The notes beneath the pieces are model-generated. The model was not told the origin of the DNA and searched no databases. It worked only from the letters and a program-made list of their open reading frames with translations. A stretch of DNA of 64,000 bases. Source: Crossaster papposus. Lineage: Eukaryota; Echinodermata; Asteroidea; Velatida; Solasteridae. Positions 53,652 to 64,000 of the stretch are shown piece after piece. The translations under genes and the position numbers were made by a program. The stretch covers positions 372,001-436,000 of the forward strand of contig JBAIAA010000513.1 of NCBI GenBank assembly GCA_037893245.1, in the 5' to 3' direction. The stretch's first letter is position 1. The number at the start of each line of letters is the position of its first letter.

Positions 53652-53949
53652 AAAGGTAGGATACACAATTGGTAATTTCTTGAATTATAAGAAATGGGTG
53701 GATTTTTTTTTTTGGGGGGGGGGGGGGGGGGTATTTTATAGTAAATACTGTTTAACTGAAGAGTTTTACAATCACGAATGCCGAAAAAAAGCAAGAAAAA
53801 CGGCATTCGTTTTCAACCGGTGTCGGGCAGTTGTTCTTGATTTTTATTATATATAATTCAAATTTATAAACTTTAAAATAAGTACGATATTTCTTAATAA
53901 TTCGGTCTTACAAATTTTCAATATCTGCAAATGATGTATCCTACCTTTA
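53652..53949 (+). mobile_element. MITE family A, copy 2
   Basis: It shares AAAGGTAGGATACACAATTG, the GGGTGGATTT plus G run, TTTTATAGTAAAT, GTCGGGCAGTTG and the end ATGATGTATCCTACCTTT with 8425-8752. Confidence 0.75.
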
Positions 53950-54126
53950 ACAGGCCCAATGAATTCACTACATACACCTTACACATACACCTTTACCCTA
54001 CAGGTACCCCAAATCCGCTAAAATCCATCCCCCCAATTTGATGGATTTTTATAGCAGACTTGGTCCTGAAGGCATGAAGCAGGTGCCAGTGCAATTTATT
54101 AATTTTACCTAGGATCCATCAATGTT

Positions 54127-54228
54127 ACCACTACTCAAGTGTTGATATTGGTGGACATCGCACACATGCCTTTATAAAGGCATGTGTACATTAAGTCCAC
54201 AAACATCAACTAACACTTGAATGGTGGT
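54127..54228. mobile_element. ~100-bp palindromic element
   Basis: ACCACTACTCAAGTGTTGAT faces ATCAACTAACACTTGAATGG. The centre, ACACATGCCTTTATAAAGGC (54162 on), is part of a perfect 26-bp palindrome ending at 54187. Confidence 0.65.
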
Positions 54229-54229
54229 T

Positions 54230-54825
54230 CTATCCCATGTATAACAAGAACAAACAAAATGTAATTTGATAAACTGCTCTGCCAGTTCCATACAATTTGA
54301 CTGCTGAAAATGTCATCACAGCAAAAGTGTAGAATAGGCAACGTAAACAGTTGAAAAGCACACCTAAAAAAGCCCCATTAGTTTTTGCTTCGTACAACTC
54401 TGAGGAATAAATATTCCACATCTATTTTGTGACCTTTGTAGACAAAAGTACCTCACCACGATGCAATCCTCACTTCTGAAACGCAGATCTCACACTGTCT
54501 TTTAATTCTTGAAAATCCTCCGTTGACAGTGAAACCTCTTGAGTGCGTTGCACGGCTTTCTTTTCTGTCAGTTCATCAAAAGTCTCTTGACCTGAAGGGA
54601 TGAAAGTGAACTCCTTTTAAGTCGCAGCAATAATCCCAAGTATTGTACCTCGACTTTTACAGTTGACTCAAAAATATGAGGATTTCTGGACTTGGTTAAT
54701 TTACTTGTCTTATTTGAAAGCTCGTCTTATGTGGAAATCCATTTTCCACACTCGCCGTTATCAATGATTGTCCGTTCATAGTACATGTACAGTAACGTTA
54801 ACGTTAAATCATATGTAACGTAAGA
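54230..54825. other. Gene-free stretch
   Basis: Nothing supported. The minus ORF at 54230-54421 has no known features. Confidence 0.4.
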
Positions 54826-54940
54826 CCCACATGTACATGTACATGTACATGTACATGTACATGTACATGTACATGTATGTACATGTACATGTACATGTAC
54901 AGGTTGTACATGTACAGGTACAGGTACATGTACATGGTTG
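54826..54940. repeat. (TACATG)n microsatellite
   Basis: Over 100 bp of TACATG hexamers with a few interruptions (GTACAGG). Each hexamer is self-complementary in the pair ACATGT, so the array is its own reverse complement. The same hexamers are scattered through the window. Confidence 0.9.
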
Positions 54941-55004
54941 AAATGTTCGGTATATTATTATGTATAGTACTCTTACCCTAACTCTCTCCAATTTTTCTTA
55001 CACA

Positions 55005-55520
55005 TAACCTGAATCCTGCAAAATCCTGCAATTACAAAGTGTTAAAACTCTGTGTAACCTAAATCCTGCAAAATCCTCAAATGTATTACTGGTGACAACT
55101 GCCTGAATCCTGCAGTGGGTTTACCATTGAGCTATAAAGCAGCCAAACATGGAACAAACAGCTGCTAAGTGCCCTATTACAACAAGGGTCTGCACTTGTG
55201 ACCCTTGGTATACAAATGTTTCCTATCCTTGACACATAACTTATACCTTGACTGAAGTTCTATAGACAATGTGCATAGAACATGAGCAATTTAAAAGTAC
55301 AAAGTAACACCTCAATCTTCCAACATCTTCATTTGGATAAATACATGTACCAAAGTAACGTACCTCAATCCTGCAAAATCATTCAGCATTAGTAATAGGC
55401 CTTATGATCTGGGTCTTGCATTATCCTCCAGTTGCAAAACCCCAACTGCCCTCAATCCTGCAAATTCCTCCGATGCATCAACTTCCAAGTGACCTCAATC
55501 CTGCGAAATCCTGCAATTTG
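55005..55520 (+). repeat. Scattered AATCCTGCAAAATCC repeat
   Basis: AATCCTGCAAAATCCT or close variants occur at about 55011, 55061, 55105, 55367, 55454 and 55497, commonly preceded by CCT(C/G)A. Irregular spacing argues against a simple satellite. The repeats may be subterminal repeats of an undefined element. Confidence 0.5.
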
Positions 55521-55674
55521 CAAAGATAATTTTGGAGGAATTTGGGTGGTTAGGGTTAAAGTATTTTAATATGTAACAATAAAACTTGTTTTGTAATAAA
55601 GAAAAATAATACACGAAACGATGTCAACAACGCCATGACGCTGCAGGCCATACGAGTTCGAGTCTCATGAGCCT

Positions 55675-55783
55675 GGCCAGTTTCAAAATCCCTGGTTTCG
55701 GCTCCATCCCCGACTCCAGCCCATTGCTAAACCGCATGAACGAAGCCTGAAACAAAGACGAAGCTGGGGTTTGGAAAACAGCC
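55675..55783. mobile_element. Hairpin MITE family B, copy 2
   Basis: The right end GGGGTTTGGAAAACAGCC is identical to that of 13149-13266. The left end is altered (GGCCAGTTTCAAAATCCC). The shared core is CAGCCCATTGCTAAAC. Confidence 0.7.
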
Positions 55784-56046
55784 TGAGCACGCATGCAAGT
55801 ACGTCTTAGCTGGTGACAAAACACCACTGCTGCTGTACAATAAATGCAAAAAGGGGAGAAAAACCAACAATTTGGTTTTCCAGTTGAGTGGAACAGTTGG
55901 AGTACAGTATACACTGTACTACAAAATACTACTCAATTCTCATAGGCCATTCTAATAAGAGTACTGGATACTACAGTTTACTCAAGTAGTGTGGTATTAG
56001 GAGACGTTATATGGGGTTAATCCATGGGGTTAATCCATAGCCTTAA

Positions 56047-56165
56047 GGCCGGTTCATACTCCACGCAAAACGAATACTACGCAAATTTGACGTCACTAAG
56101 GATTCGCTGCGAAATTTCTCTTAACGTCACAAATTTGCGTTCGTGTTAGAGTATGAACATGCGCT
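56047..56165. mobile_element. Small imperfect TIR element
   Basis: GTTCATACTC...GCAAATTTGACGTCA faces TGACG...CAAATTTGCGTTCG and GAGTATGAAC. Non-coding, ~115 bp. Nearby GGTTCATACATG at 59012 may be a relative. Confidence 0.6.
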
Positions 56166-58177
56166 TTTACTCACTGAAAATAGGTGGATGCCCAGCCAGT
56201 TTGCACACAGCAATATTGAAAGCCAATTCAGGGGATGCCATGTCGTTCATATAACCTAGTTGAAAAACAAAATCAAAATTACATTAAAAGTGTTGGGTAA
56301 GGGTTTTACATGTGAATTCATGCTTCACTGTTCCAGGCATCATATAACCCCACTTCATTGTTGGAACCCTCGAGTCTTCCCATGACAGACAGAGAATACT
56401 GTGCAAAACGTTAAGTTTTCCTCCGATTCTTTTTAGAACCCCCAAAACTCAAAAAAAGAGAATTACCACATGGTGCTACCGCAAACATTTTATCTTTATT
56501 CATTCATTCAGTTTAGGGTCGAAAAAGCATTGGTGCCTAATTAGCTTATTTCTTAGTAGTGTTAAAGATGGAATATACCTTTTGCAGCTATCCAAAAATA
56601 ATAAACCATCCAATATACTATTGAAATTGTAAAGATATTGATAATCCTAAAACTCCCTGTTAAATTATTACTTCTGGCATGCTGTCACTTTGAAAAACAA
56701 AACAAAATAATGTCATATCCAAAGATGCGTCTCAGAAACACATAATTATTTGAAAAATTTCACAAATGGTGCGCAAACGGTGCCTGCAAGCATTTAAACG
56801 ACGCACATGCACATGTGCACGTGTACTACTTAATCCCCAAGGACAGAAGCACAATAGACGAAAAAGAGATCCTTTCAGTCCTCGGACATTCGTCTTTTGT
56901 TGAATTATAATTGTTGAATTATAATTAGGCAGGGTTGTCACTTTGACAAATGATGGATGTTACTTTTTCTGGCTTGGTTTCTAACCCAAAATACTCTGGA
57001 CGGCCCCTTATATGGTCTTGGTTAACCCTAACCCTCCAAATTTATCAACATTTTTAAGATCGTACAGAGAGGTACTACTTTTCAAGACCCCCCTCCCTCC
57101 CCCCAAAATAGTACTTTTCAACATTTCATTTTTTCAATGTTGATGCACATGTTTTATCATCATGTGCTGCACTGAGTATTACATGTACTATTAGCAATGT
57201 TATTCATGTTGCTGATGATCAATGCAAGTTAAAAACAAAATCAGATGAACCTTTAATTTTAAAAACAATGCAATCATACTTACTGTATAGTTTATTTTTA
57301 CATACAATGCTAAAAGCATGGCTGGTCTCTAGACTGCAACGATCGGACTGCAACAAGTGCGACGCCAGGATCATTGGCAGTGACAACCTCGTCCCAAGTG
57401 TACAAACTCCAAAAACTGTTAGAGCGCGGTGGGGCATGGCGTGCACCATGTCCATGCACAGCTGCGGGAACGATTCGCAGTACAGTCGTGTCAAAGGTTT
57501 ATTCATTCATGCTTGGCACATTCGCGCTTTATTCAGGGTATTGATGTACTGTACATGTACATTATGTACATGTACAGTCACATGGTTAACGTTGCACTAT
57601 ACAAAATCATTGCCAACTTGGCCGCTGCGGCGTGTAGGGCAGGCGGCGTCAAAAGTATCTCATCCTCGCCAGCTACGCTAGGGACGCATCGGGGGGGTTT
57701 TCTCGGAGTTGCACAATAGCTGTAAACAAGGTATACCTGCCAAAGCAATCCTTTTGGAACAGCGGACTTTGTATCGCTTCTGATTTTAAAAACCAAACCT
57801 CAAATTATATAATTTTCCTTTCACATTTTATTTACCATTTAAAGTCGGACGCGGCCTCCGACCCCCCTCCCCCCCTGCCGTACGCTTTGTACGACCATTA
57901 AAATGTTGAAAACTTTGGACGGCCCCTAAGAGAGATTGCTACATGTACTGGTATTGCAATTGTAATCACCTGTGCAACCATCCTAGGACCTGGAATCATC
58001 TTTGTCTGCAGCTCATCGATCCGATAACGGAGACGTCCCATTTCCACTGCGACGTCCCATTTCCACTGCAGCATCCCATTTTAAGTGCAGCAGCCTTTCA
58101 AACTGGGGAGAGAAAAATAACTTCACTTTACAAACTGTTGAAAAATGCACGCAATTTGGTACTTACATCACTTACAT
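56166..58177. other. Gene-free stretch
   Basis: Short ORFs at 56732-56941 and 57219-57719 have no recognisable domain. GACGTCCCATTTCCACTGC is duplicated in tandem near 58031 and 58050. Confidence 0.4.
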
Positions 58178-58390
58178 TTAACCCCTTGATGCGGGGAGCA
58201 GCTATGGCCGCAGTCCGCTAATCCATCCAGAATGCTGTTGTCAGGTGTGCTACGCCATAGAACACGGCGTGTGAAACTGGCTGCACGCTCTGTCCAATGT
58301 GCAGCACAGCTGCTGGAAAAAGGCTGGACATTGTGCAGTTTTGCGTATAATCCGGTGAGCGAGGAATTAATACCAGCGTCAAAGGGTTAA
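58178..58390. mobile_element. MITE with TTAA target duplication
   Basis: TTAA at 58178-58181 and 58387-58390 flank CCCCTTGATGC and GCGTCAAAGGG termini. TTAA targets and CCCTTTGACG-type ends suit piggyBac or Kolobok superfamilies. No ORF. Confidence 0.75.
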
Positions 58391-58667
58391 AGGTAATACA
58401 TAACATTAGCAAACATCAACAAACAAAACTACTGAATTATCATGAAATACCTTATTCCACTAAGGGAGCTTATACCAATTCCTCCTTACCGTGATTCCGC
58501 GGAAAGTCCGCTTTTTTACCGACAAGTCTGCCGTTGCCAAGGGGCCAGGAAAGTTCGCGAACTGCACGCACGTGCGCACCCGAGCGCAGCGAAGTTAATA
58601 AGCTAGCCCGATCGGGCGCTATTGTTGCTGAGAAATTTCATCTTATGAATAAACATGAGACACGGAG

Positions 58668-58917
58668 AACATTTAAATACCGCGTTCTGTCCGCGGACTG
58701 AACACATTAAAACCTTGCTTGTTGAATCAAAACGGTGAGGCCTGTTTATACTCGACATTTAAATACCACGTTCTGTCCGCGTACTGAACGTGTTCAAAAC
58801 CTTGCTTGTTAAAATAAAGAGGCCGGTTTCGTCGGCGCGAACACGAACTTGTAGGCCGGTTCGTCGGCGCGAACACGAACTTGTAGGCCGGTTCGTCGGC
58901 GCGAACACGAACTTGGA
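58668..58917 (+). repeat. Two tandem repeats at the left of the TIR element
   Basis: An ~86-bp unit containing ACATTTAAATACC is duplicated (58670, 58756). Then a 32-bp unit, beginning AGGCCGG and containing GTCGGCGCGAACACGAACTT, is present three times to 58917. Confidence 0.85.
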
Positions 58918-60162
58918 CGATGTGGCAATTTTGCGCTTTGAATTCGCAAACGTTTTATAGGAAACCTACAATATTTGTGATGTCAAATTCAGTTCGCGCG
59001 CGTAAAGGCGGGTTCATACATGTCCTTTTCACGCGAAACCGAATAAGAATTTTACGATGTCAACAGTTAATGTTTCATTGTGACGTTCTCCGTACATTGA
59101 CGAATTTGCTTCGCAATGACATTGAATTATTAAAAGCAGTAATTATATTTTATTTTAAAGGCATGTTGAAATACTGTAAAAGACAGTTTTGTATTATTAT
59201 AGTTAATACCCTCTATCTGTCAGTTTCGATTATGAGTGAGCTGTGAGTGAGTGAGTATAAACCGGCGATTCCAACGGTTGGACGTCCTGTGAAATTATAA
59301 ATTATAATATAAATTATAAATTATAAATCCATTCCCATTTTGAATGTGAGACGGCAACTATGCCAGGTTTTATAGTCCGAAACTTAAAATATATATAAAA
59401 TAAACCGCTGGCGTCTGGACTGGATATTGGTTACAAACTCGGCCGAGTATGTCCCTAAATCTAACTTGTGCCCTGTCAGTGAATATCAAGAACAAAAGCA
59501 ACTTAACACTTACACAAAATTCTTAGAGGAATATGAAACAGTCTCAAATTAAAGAATTAGCCTATTTCAACGATTATTATTGTCAATTAGAAGTTAAAGA
59601 AAAGATGTAGGTAACATATTTACGTATAGGCAGAAACTGTAGTCAGGGGAAATCTATTGTGCATAAATGCTTTTCTGTCAGCGACCACAAGAGGGCGCTG
59701 ACATCAAGTTGTCTTGTTTGGTGCGTGTGTTAAAAAGGCACCCTTTAAATGCGTTTATTGTTGCTGTTGTTGCCCCATTATAACGGAGGAGTACCATTAC
59801 AAGTATAAATTACCATTATAAATATTTACAAGCATACACTGTACGTAGCATGGTTTCCTTGACAACAGTGTTGCTATGCAACCATCATTGTTTTTCGTGC
59901 CCTATTTGGGCCTTTATTAGCATCTTCAGGCCAATGATCTCATTGGTGCTAGAATTCATCTCCATGACAATCTGCCTTCTTGCACCAAGTTCCCACGGTC
60001 ATTACTTGGGCCAAGAAGTTTCGGTTGGAGTTGTTCACACATGATTTTGTGCTTTTATGCGTCTGCAGTCTCAGAGTACTCATACATAAACTGTTGTCGT
60101 GTTCCCCGTTGCTACAGTGTAGCAATCTCCTAAATTATTGCGTGCCAGCGGGGATGTCCCAA

Positions 60163-60220
60163 GGCCGTTTTCCAAACCCCAGCTTCGTCTTCGTTTTGGC
60201 TTTGTTCATGTAGTTTGGCA
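60163..60220 (+). mobile_element. Hairpin MITE family B, partial copy
   Basis: Begins GGCCGTTTTCCAAACCCC as in 13149. The right half is missing or degraded (TTTGGCAATGG). Confidence 0.5.
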
Positions 60221-61429
60221 ATGGTGATAGAGCCTACTTGTTGTTTGGACAAACGGCCCGCGTGCTTTCGCTATTGGGGTAGTCCCGAGTCGTGCAATGA
60301 CTATGCATAGCAGGCGTACATGCCCCCAAAATAGTTAAAATAAGAAAATTCACATCGTGAGAAAAAAGCGGCCGCTACGAGCAAACAACATTTCTTACTT
60401 GAGGGCACACGTCCACTAATAATCAGTCCCATAAACGCAATCTTGGCAGAAACCCGACAAAAGCCACCCCTAAAACCAGACGCATGAAGACTAAATAGGC
60501 CAAACGGCTATTAAACCTGAATATATATATTTTTAAAGATTTGTCCGTCAGCAGCATAAAACAAATAATTGTACATGTAGCAGGCTTCGTACGTCTGCCA
60601 GAATCTATAGACGAGAAAATAAATTTAAACAATTATACCACAAATAACAATACATCGACAGCGGACAAAAAGTTCTCGTTGTCGAAATCGAAATCTGTTT
60701 AAGTGTAAATCTATCTGAACATTAAAATTAGTATATCATTAAAAAAAAACATTGATTTGTAGAGGTTTGGACCGATTCCAGAGTGTACCATTGAACACAT
60801 GTGAATTCCTCAAATTCCTTTACAGTTTCCTTTTCTTTGTCACCTTCCGGATCTGCGTTCTGCATGCCTGCCATTGCTGGCAATCTGCCCGTGGTGGAAT
60901 GCAACAATTTACACAACAAAAGAAGTACACAATGGCGAGTTTGAGAAAACATTCTCCAGCTATTTTTGGCTGGCTATCAATATACATGGTTTTATATTTG
61001 AGCCCACCGTTCCGATCGCGGTTTGGCCATACCTTCGAGCATGCATTGATATTTAAATTAGCCAACCAATCCAAGGAGGTGACCGTTCCGATCGCGGTTT
61101 GGTCGGGAATTCCAGTTTACATTGATATGTGACCTATAAACAGAATTTGGGTATTGCGTTCCGAACGCGGAGAGAACAGAATATTCATGTTTTCAGATTT
61201 GCATACAACGTTCTAGTCGCGAACTGTCGGCGTTGTCAAGGGCTCTTTTGTTAAAAAAGTTCGCGGATTCCAGCGAACTTCCTCCGGGTCGCACGGTAAG
61301 GACGAATTGGTAAGCTCCCTAAGTCAAAAACAGTCAAGTGATAAAATCAAGGCACCTGGGATGCTGTCAATTTCAAGAAAATTTATATTTTTGTACTAAT
61401 TTTTACAATTGTCAGCTGACCGTCATTTA

Positions 61430-61645
61430 TGAATAACCCAGTTTAGTATAATGTTTACAATCGCGAAAAAAACAAGAACCTTGAAAAACGACGCCTGACA
61501 CCGGTTGAAATTGAAGGCCATTTTTTTTAGGCATCCGCGATTGTAAAACTTCAAGCAGGTCAATTAAACGATATTTACTATACAATCCCCCAAATCCACC
61601 TATTCCTGATAATTCAAGTAATTACCAACGGTGTATCCTACCTTT
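61430..61645 (-). mobile_element. MITE family A, copy 3 (inverted)
   Basis: The end GTGTATCCTACCTTT and internal CAATCCCCCAAATCCACC are the reverse complement of the start of copies 1 and 2. CGCCTGACACCGGTTGAAA corresponds to their GTCGGGCAG block. The 5' limit is not clear. Confidence 0.65.
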
Positions 61646-63925
61646 AAAGGGATCGTATACGTTTGGTAATTACTCCAAAAATTTATGGCAATAAAAACCT
61701 ACTTGGTAAGAAGTACAGCAGCTTTGGATAGTATAAATTTAATGCATTTTTAGAAACTTTTCACTTCGAAGTACTGCGGTTATGGAAGAAGATATCACTT
61801 TTTATCCCCCAAAATTTGAATCTGAGAAGCGTTACTTTAGTGATGTTTATCAGACTGTGTATTCCAATGCAGATTATTCTTCCTTTGGGGACATAACCGC
61901 TCCAAAAGGCAAAAAAGTCCGTCCGGTCAATTTATATTTTATATTTTATCTAAAAAATTAACGGAGTTCAAAGTCCGTGAACCGTGCCAACTACAAGTAT
62001 ACTGTGCAATTCAGCCACAAAAAAAACACTTTATAGTTTTATCTAAGCTATACAATTTGGGGATATGATAAAGAAGGTTTTTTGTATGTAAAAACATTTC
62101 CAAAACAACCTCCCACTTGAAAAGTTAACCTTTCGGCCAATAACTCGTTTTGGCAATTGGACTTTCCGCTCATTTAGTGGTGCCAGGTCACATTTGTCAA
62201 GAAACCAAGTTTATTTAATAAAAAGATAACAGCTGACCTCAAAAGAAGATTGCAGCGCGCAAGCAAACCAAACAGGCTGTACACACACAACGCTATCTGT
62301 CAGCCTGCTATAGCTACAGTTAAGTGCGCTACAGCTACGGTAAATAAAAACTTAATAAATTACTTAGTATGATCTCTGATATTGACAAAGACTATTTTCA
62401 TAATCCTGAAAATAACTAATTACTATGATCAGGATGAATTCTTGGATAATTTGAAAAAAATTCATTGGTACGAAGCTGTTGCAATAAATGCCTGAATCTT
62501 TTACAAAATAGTTTTACAGTTATTGGAATATCGGTAACCTGGTTAACGAATATACAAGACCTTTTAATATATACAAAACTATTCTATTGAAGGTACTTGT
62601 AGTAGGCCTCTCAGTGACGTCACAAAACCAGTCGCGGTAACCGCGCGGGTAGCCCCACGCAAACACGTTGCAAAAAAAAAAAAATGATGTCGAAATATAT
62701 TAGATTGTATCTCAGGTTTTATAACAAAGATGATCGTGAAAATTAGTAATCGTAATAATGCATATCTTACGGGATTATTGCCGCAAAATCAGCGCAAACG
62801 ACCCAGTAGTTCGTTAGTCAGTTATGAGTTAAAATAAAACGTGGTGTAGGAAAAAAACTGCCTGCACAGCGCCGGAAGTGAGCCCGATCGTGCGTGGCAC
62901 GACCTTTCGGCTTTCGCTCGGTTGTACTCGGTTTACCATTATTTTTTTATTGACCAATTGGGGGCGTTTAGGTTCCCGATATCAGCGCGTGATCGGTAAT
63001 TTCCGGAAGAACACGAGTGCTATTACCCACCTCGTTTGTCCTGCGAAGATCGGACCAGCGGTTTTCAAACGGTGCGAAAGACAAATTTTTACATCAAATT
63101 ATCTCAAAAGTTCGTTATTTTGTTCACACAGAACTTCTTCCGAAGATAGTAAATATATTATTTTATAAGAATTTAAGTTTTTAGTAGTTTTGGTTCTAAA
63201 ACGGCCTACCAAAATGTACTTTTGTACAGCGTTTTTTTTCAGTTTTTTGTCAGTAGACTGGTTACCGCAAGACAATTTCATACACATGATACTGTGGAAG
63301 GTTGGGTACCGAACACGTACAATTTGTTTACGGTCGTCGTTAACAAAGTCACCAGTTTTCATCCCCTAAATCTTATTGATACATCAAAAAGATATTTACA
63401 TATTGAAGGAAGAGAGTCATTTTATACTCATTGTGTATTTACATGTCAGAAAACGAATAATGTTATGTTATGTATTTTTTTGTGACAAAAACGTCCCATT
63501 TTTCTTGTGAACCCATTGCGCTATGGAATTTTCTTGTGAACCCATTGCGCTATGGATTTGTTTTGTTATTGTTTGGGACTCAACTTCTTCTTACTTCGTC
63601 CTTCTGATGCATTTTTATTATTCAAATGGACTGGCTGGACTTCATGTATGTTATGTACTGTAGATCAAACCATCAAATAAAGAATGAGTCCACATCTAAT
63701 TTTGTTTCAAAAAGTTAATTGATATATTTATTTAGTATTTTTAAAATTGTTGTCAGTTTACATCGTTCATAAAATATCAACAAGTCAGCCTCTTGAATTT
63801 GTTCTTCACAAATACTGACAGTGAATAGAAGGAATAAGTTACTGTAACAAGACTTATCATTAATTAATTGAGCAAATTAGATAATTTATTCTTTTTAGAG
63901 AATCTTATTCTGTCGGTGGTTTGTC
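61646..63925. other. Gene-free stretch
   Basis: AT-rich. TTCTTGTGAACCCATTGCGC is duplicated in tandem at 63502 and 63530. ORFs 62878-63168 and 63222-63485 lack recognisable domains. Confidence 0.4.
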
Positions 63926-63930
63926 CCTGC

Positions 63931-63991
63931 TATATAAAGACTTACTTCACATGTGCTTCACAAGTTCACATTAATAATAGTACTAAAAATG
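63931..63991 (+). promoter_or_regulatory. Possible TATA promoter at the window edge
   Basis: TATATAAAG at 63931 is followed 58 bp later by an ATG at 63989 (ATGCGGCAAAAA), where the window ends. The spacing resembles the two PolB promoters, but the sequence does not. Too little follows to judge. Confidence 0.2.
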
Positions 63992-64000
63992 CGGCAAAAA

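Larger units (their letters stand above)
58463..61320. mobile_element. ~2.86-kb TIR element with subterminal repeats
   Basis: AGGGAGCTTATACCAATTCC through TCCTTACCGTG at the left faces CACGGTAAGGACGAATTGG and TAAGCTCCCT at the right (about 30 bp, imperfect). Variants of CGTTCTGTCCGCGGACTGAA near the left end (58681, 58767) and CGTTCCGATCGCGGTTTGG near the right end (61008, 61086, 61157) look like subterminal transposase-binding repeats. Internal ORFs (58920-59246, 60752-61132) are unrecognised. Other small repeats have inserted. Confidence 0.65.

Noticed and set aside
54809..54991. Cys/Thr/Tyr-Met repeat ORF
   Set aside because: Translation of the TACATG microsatellite.
57219..57719. Overlapping ORFs on both strands near 57.4 kb
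   Set aside because: No recognisable domain in any frame and no exon borders that agree with one frame.
63931..64000. Start of a further element copy at the right edge
   Set aside because: The leader and first codons do not match the N-terminal domain; only a generic TATA-like site remains.

Overview
This is metazoan nuclear DNA, intron-containing and about as dense in mobile elements as a window can be. It most likely comes from a marine invertebrate deuterostome. An amphioxus-like genome would fit the abundant TACATG/ACATGT repeats, the multi-homeodomain exon of the kind reported as Mux genes in amphioxus, the clustered BEN-domain loci, and the mixture of DIRS-like, Kolobok-like, KDZ-like, piggyBac and LINE fragments. 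The species is an inference. I see no bacterial operons, rRNA or convincing tRNA genes, and almost no complete host gene.

Layout. 0-7.6 kb: a decayed large self-replicating element encoding a protein-primed-type family B DNA polymerase (PolB). The polymerase carries an extra ~68-residue N-terminal domain and C2H2 fingers. It lies behind a TATA promoter, is broken by at least six frameshifts, and is followed by a second promoter copy driving a tandem array of the N-terminal domain alone and then polymerase scraps. 7.6-9.8 kb: satellites, MITEs and a 46-G run. 10.2 kb: one exon joining the end of one homeodomain to most of the next. 11-12.8 kb: a TIR element with a histone-type stem-loop, a possible solo LTR, a KDZ-like transposase fragment and a P-loop ATPase fragment. 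13.0-15.3 kb: a 2,250-bp DNA transposon with 56-bp TIRs, a 9-bp target duplication and a paralogous empty site at 16.3 kb. 16.3-19.9 kb: duplicated exon-like repeats, a small ORF, an SGNH-hydrolase remnant and a TIR element.

20.4-33.3 kb: three BEN-domain-like loci (coiled coil plus BEN) interleaved with a 1.5-kb element with ~255-bp TIRs, a GC-rich minus-strand ORF, a truncated RecQ-like helicase, a Ty3/gypsy pol remnant, a piggyBac remnant and a TA-target MITE. 33.9-37.6 kb: direct repeats, a PNMA/gag-like fragment, a Kolobok-like transposase pseudogene and a HIRAN-domain exon. 38.8-43.8 kb: a DIRS-like gag-RT gene whose exon-like pieces keep phase 0 across a ~2.5-kb hairpin minisatellite lying where an intron would be. 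44-51.6 kb: a higher-order tandem array of a ~384-bp PolB palm fragment, punctuated three times by a ~770-bp chunk with piggyBac-like and Kolobok-like exons, and later split by a LINE insertion. 51.6-52.5 kb: a second, diverged copy of the PolB N-terminal domain and palm. 52.5-64 kb: a LINE RT remnant, several MITE families, a 2.86-kb TIR element and otherwise featureless DNA.

The thread linking both ends is the PolB element: its N-terminal domain and palm segment recur at 0.4-7.5 kb and 44-52.5 kb in different arrangements, so these segments have been amplified as separate repeat units. Coding calls come from reading translations by eye; no database search was possible.
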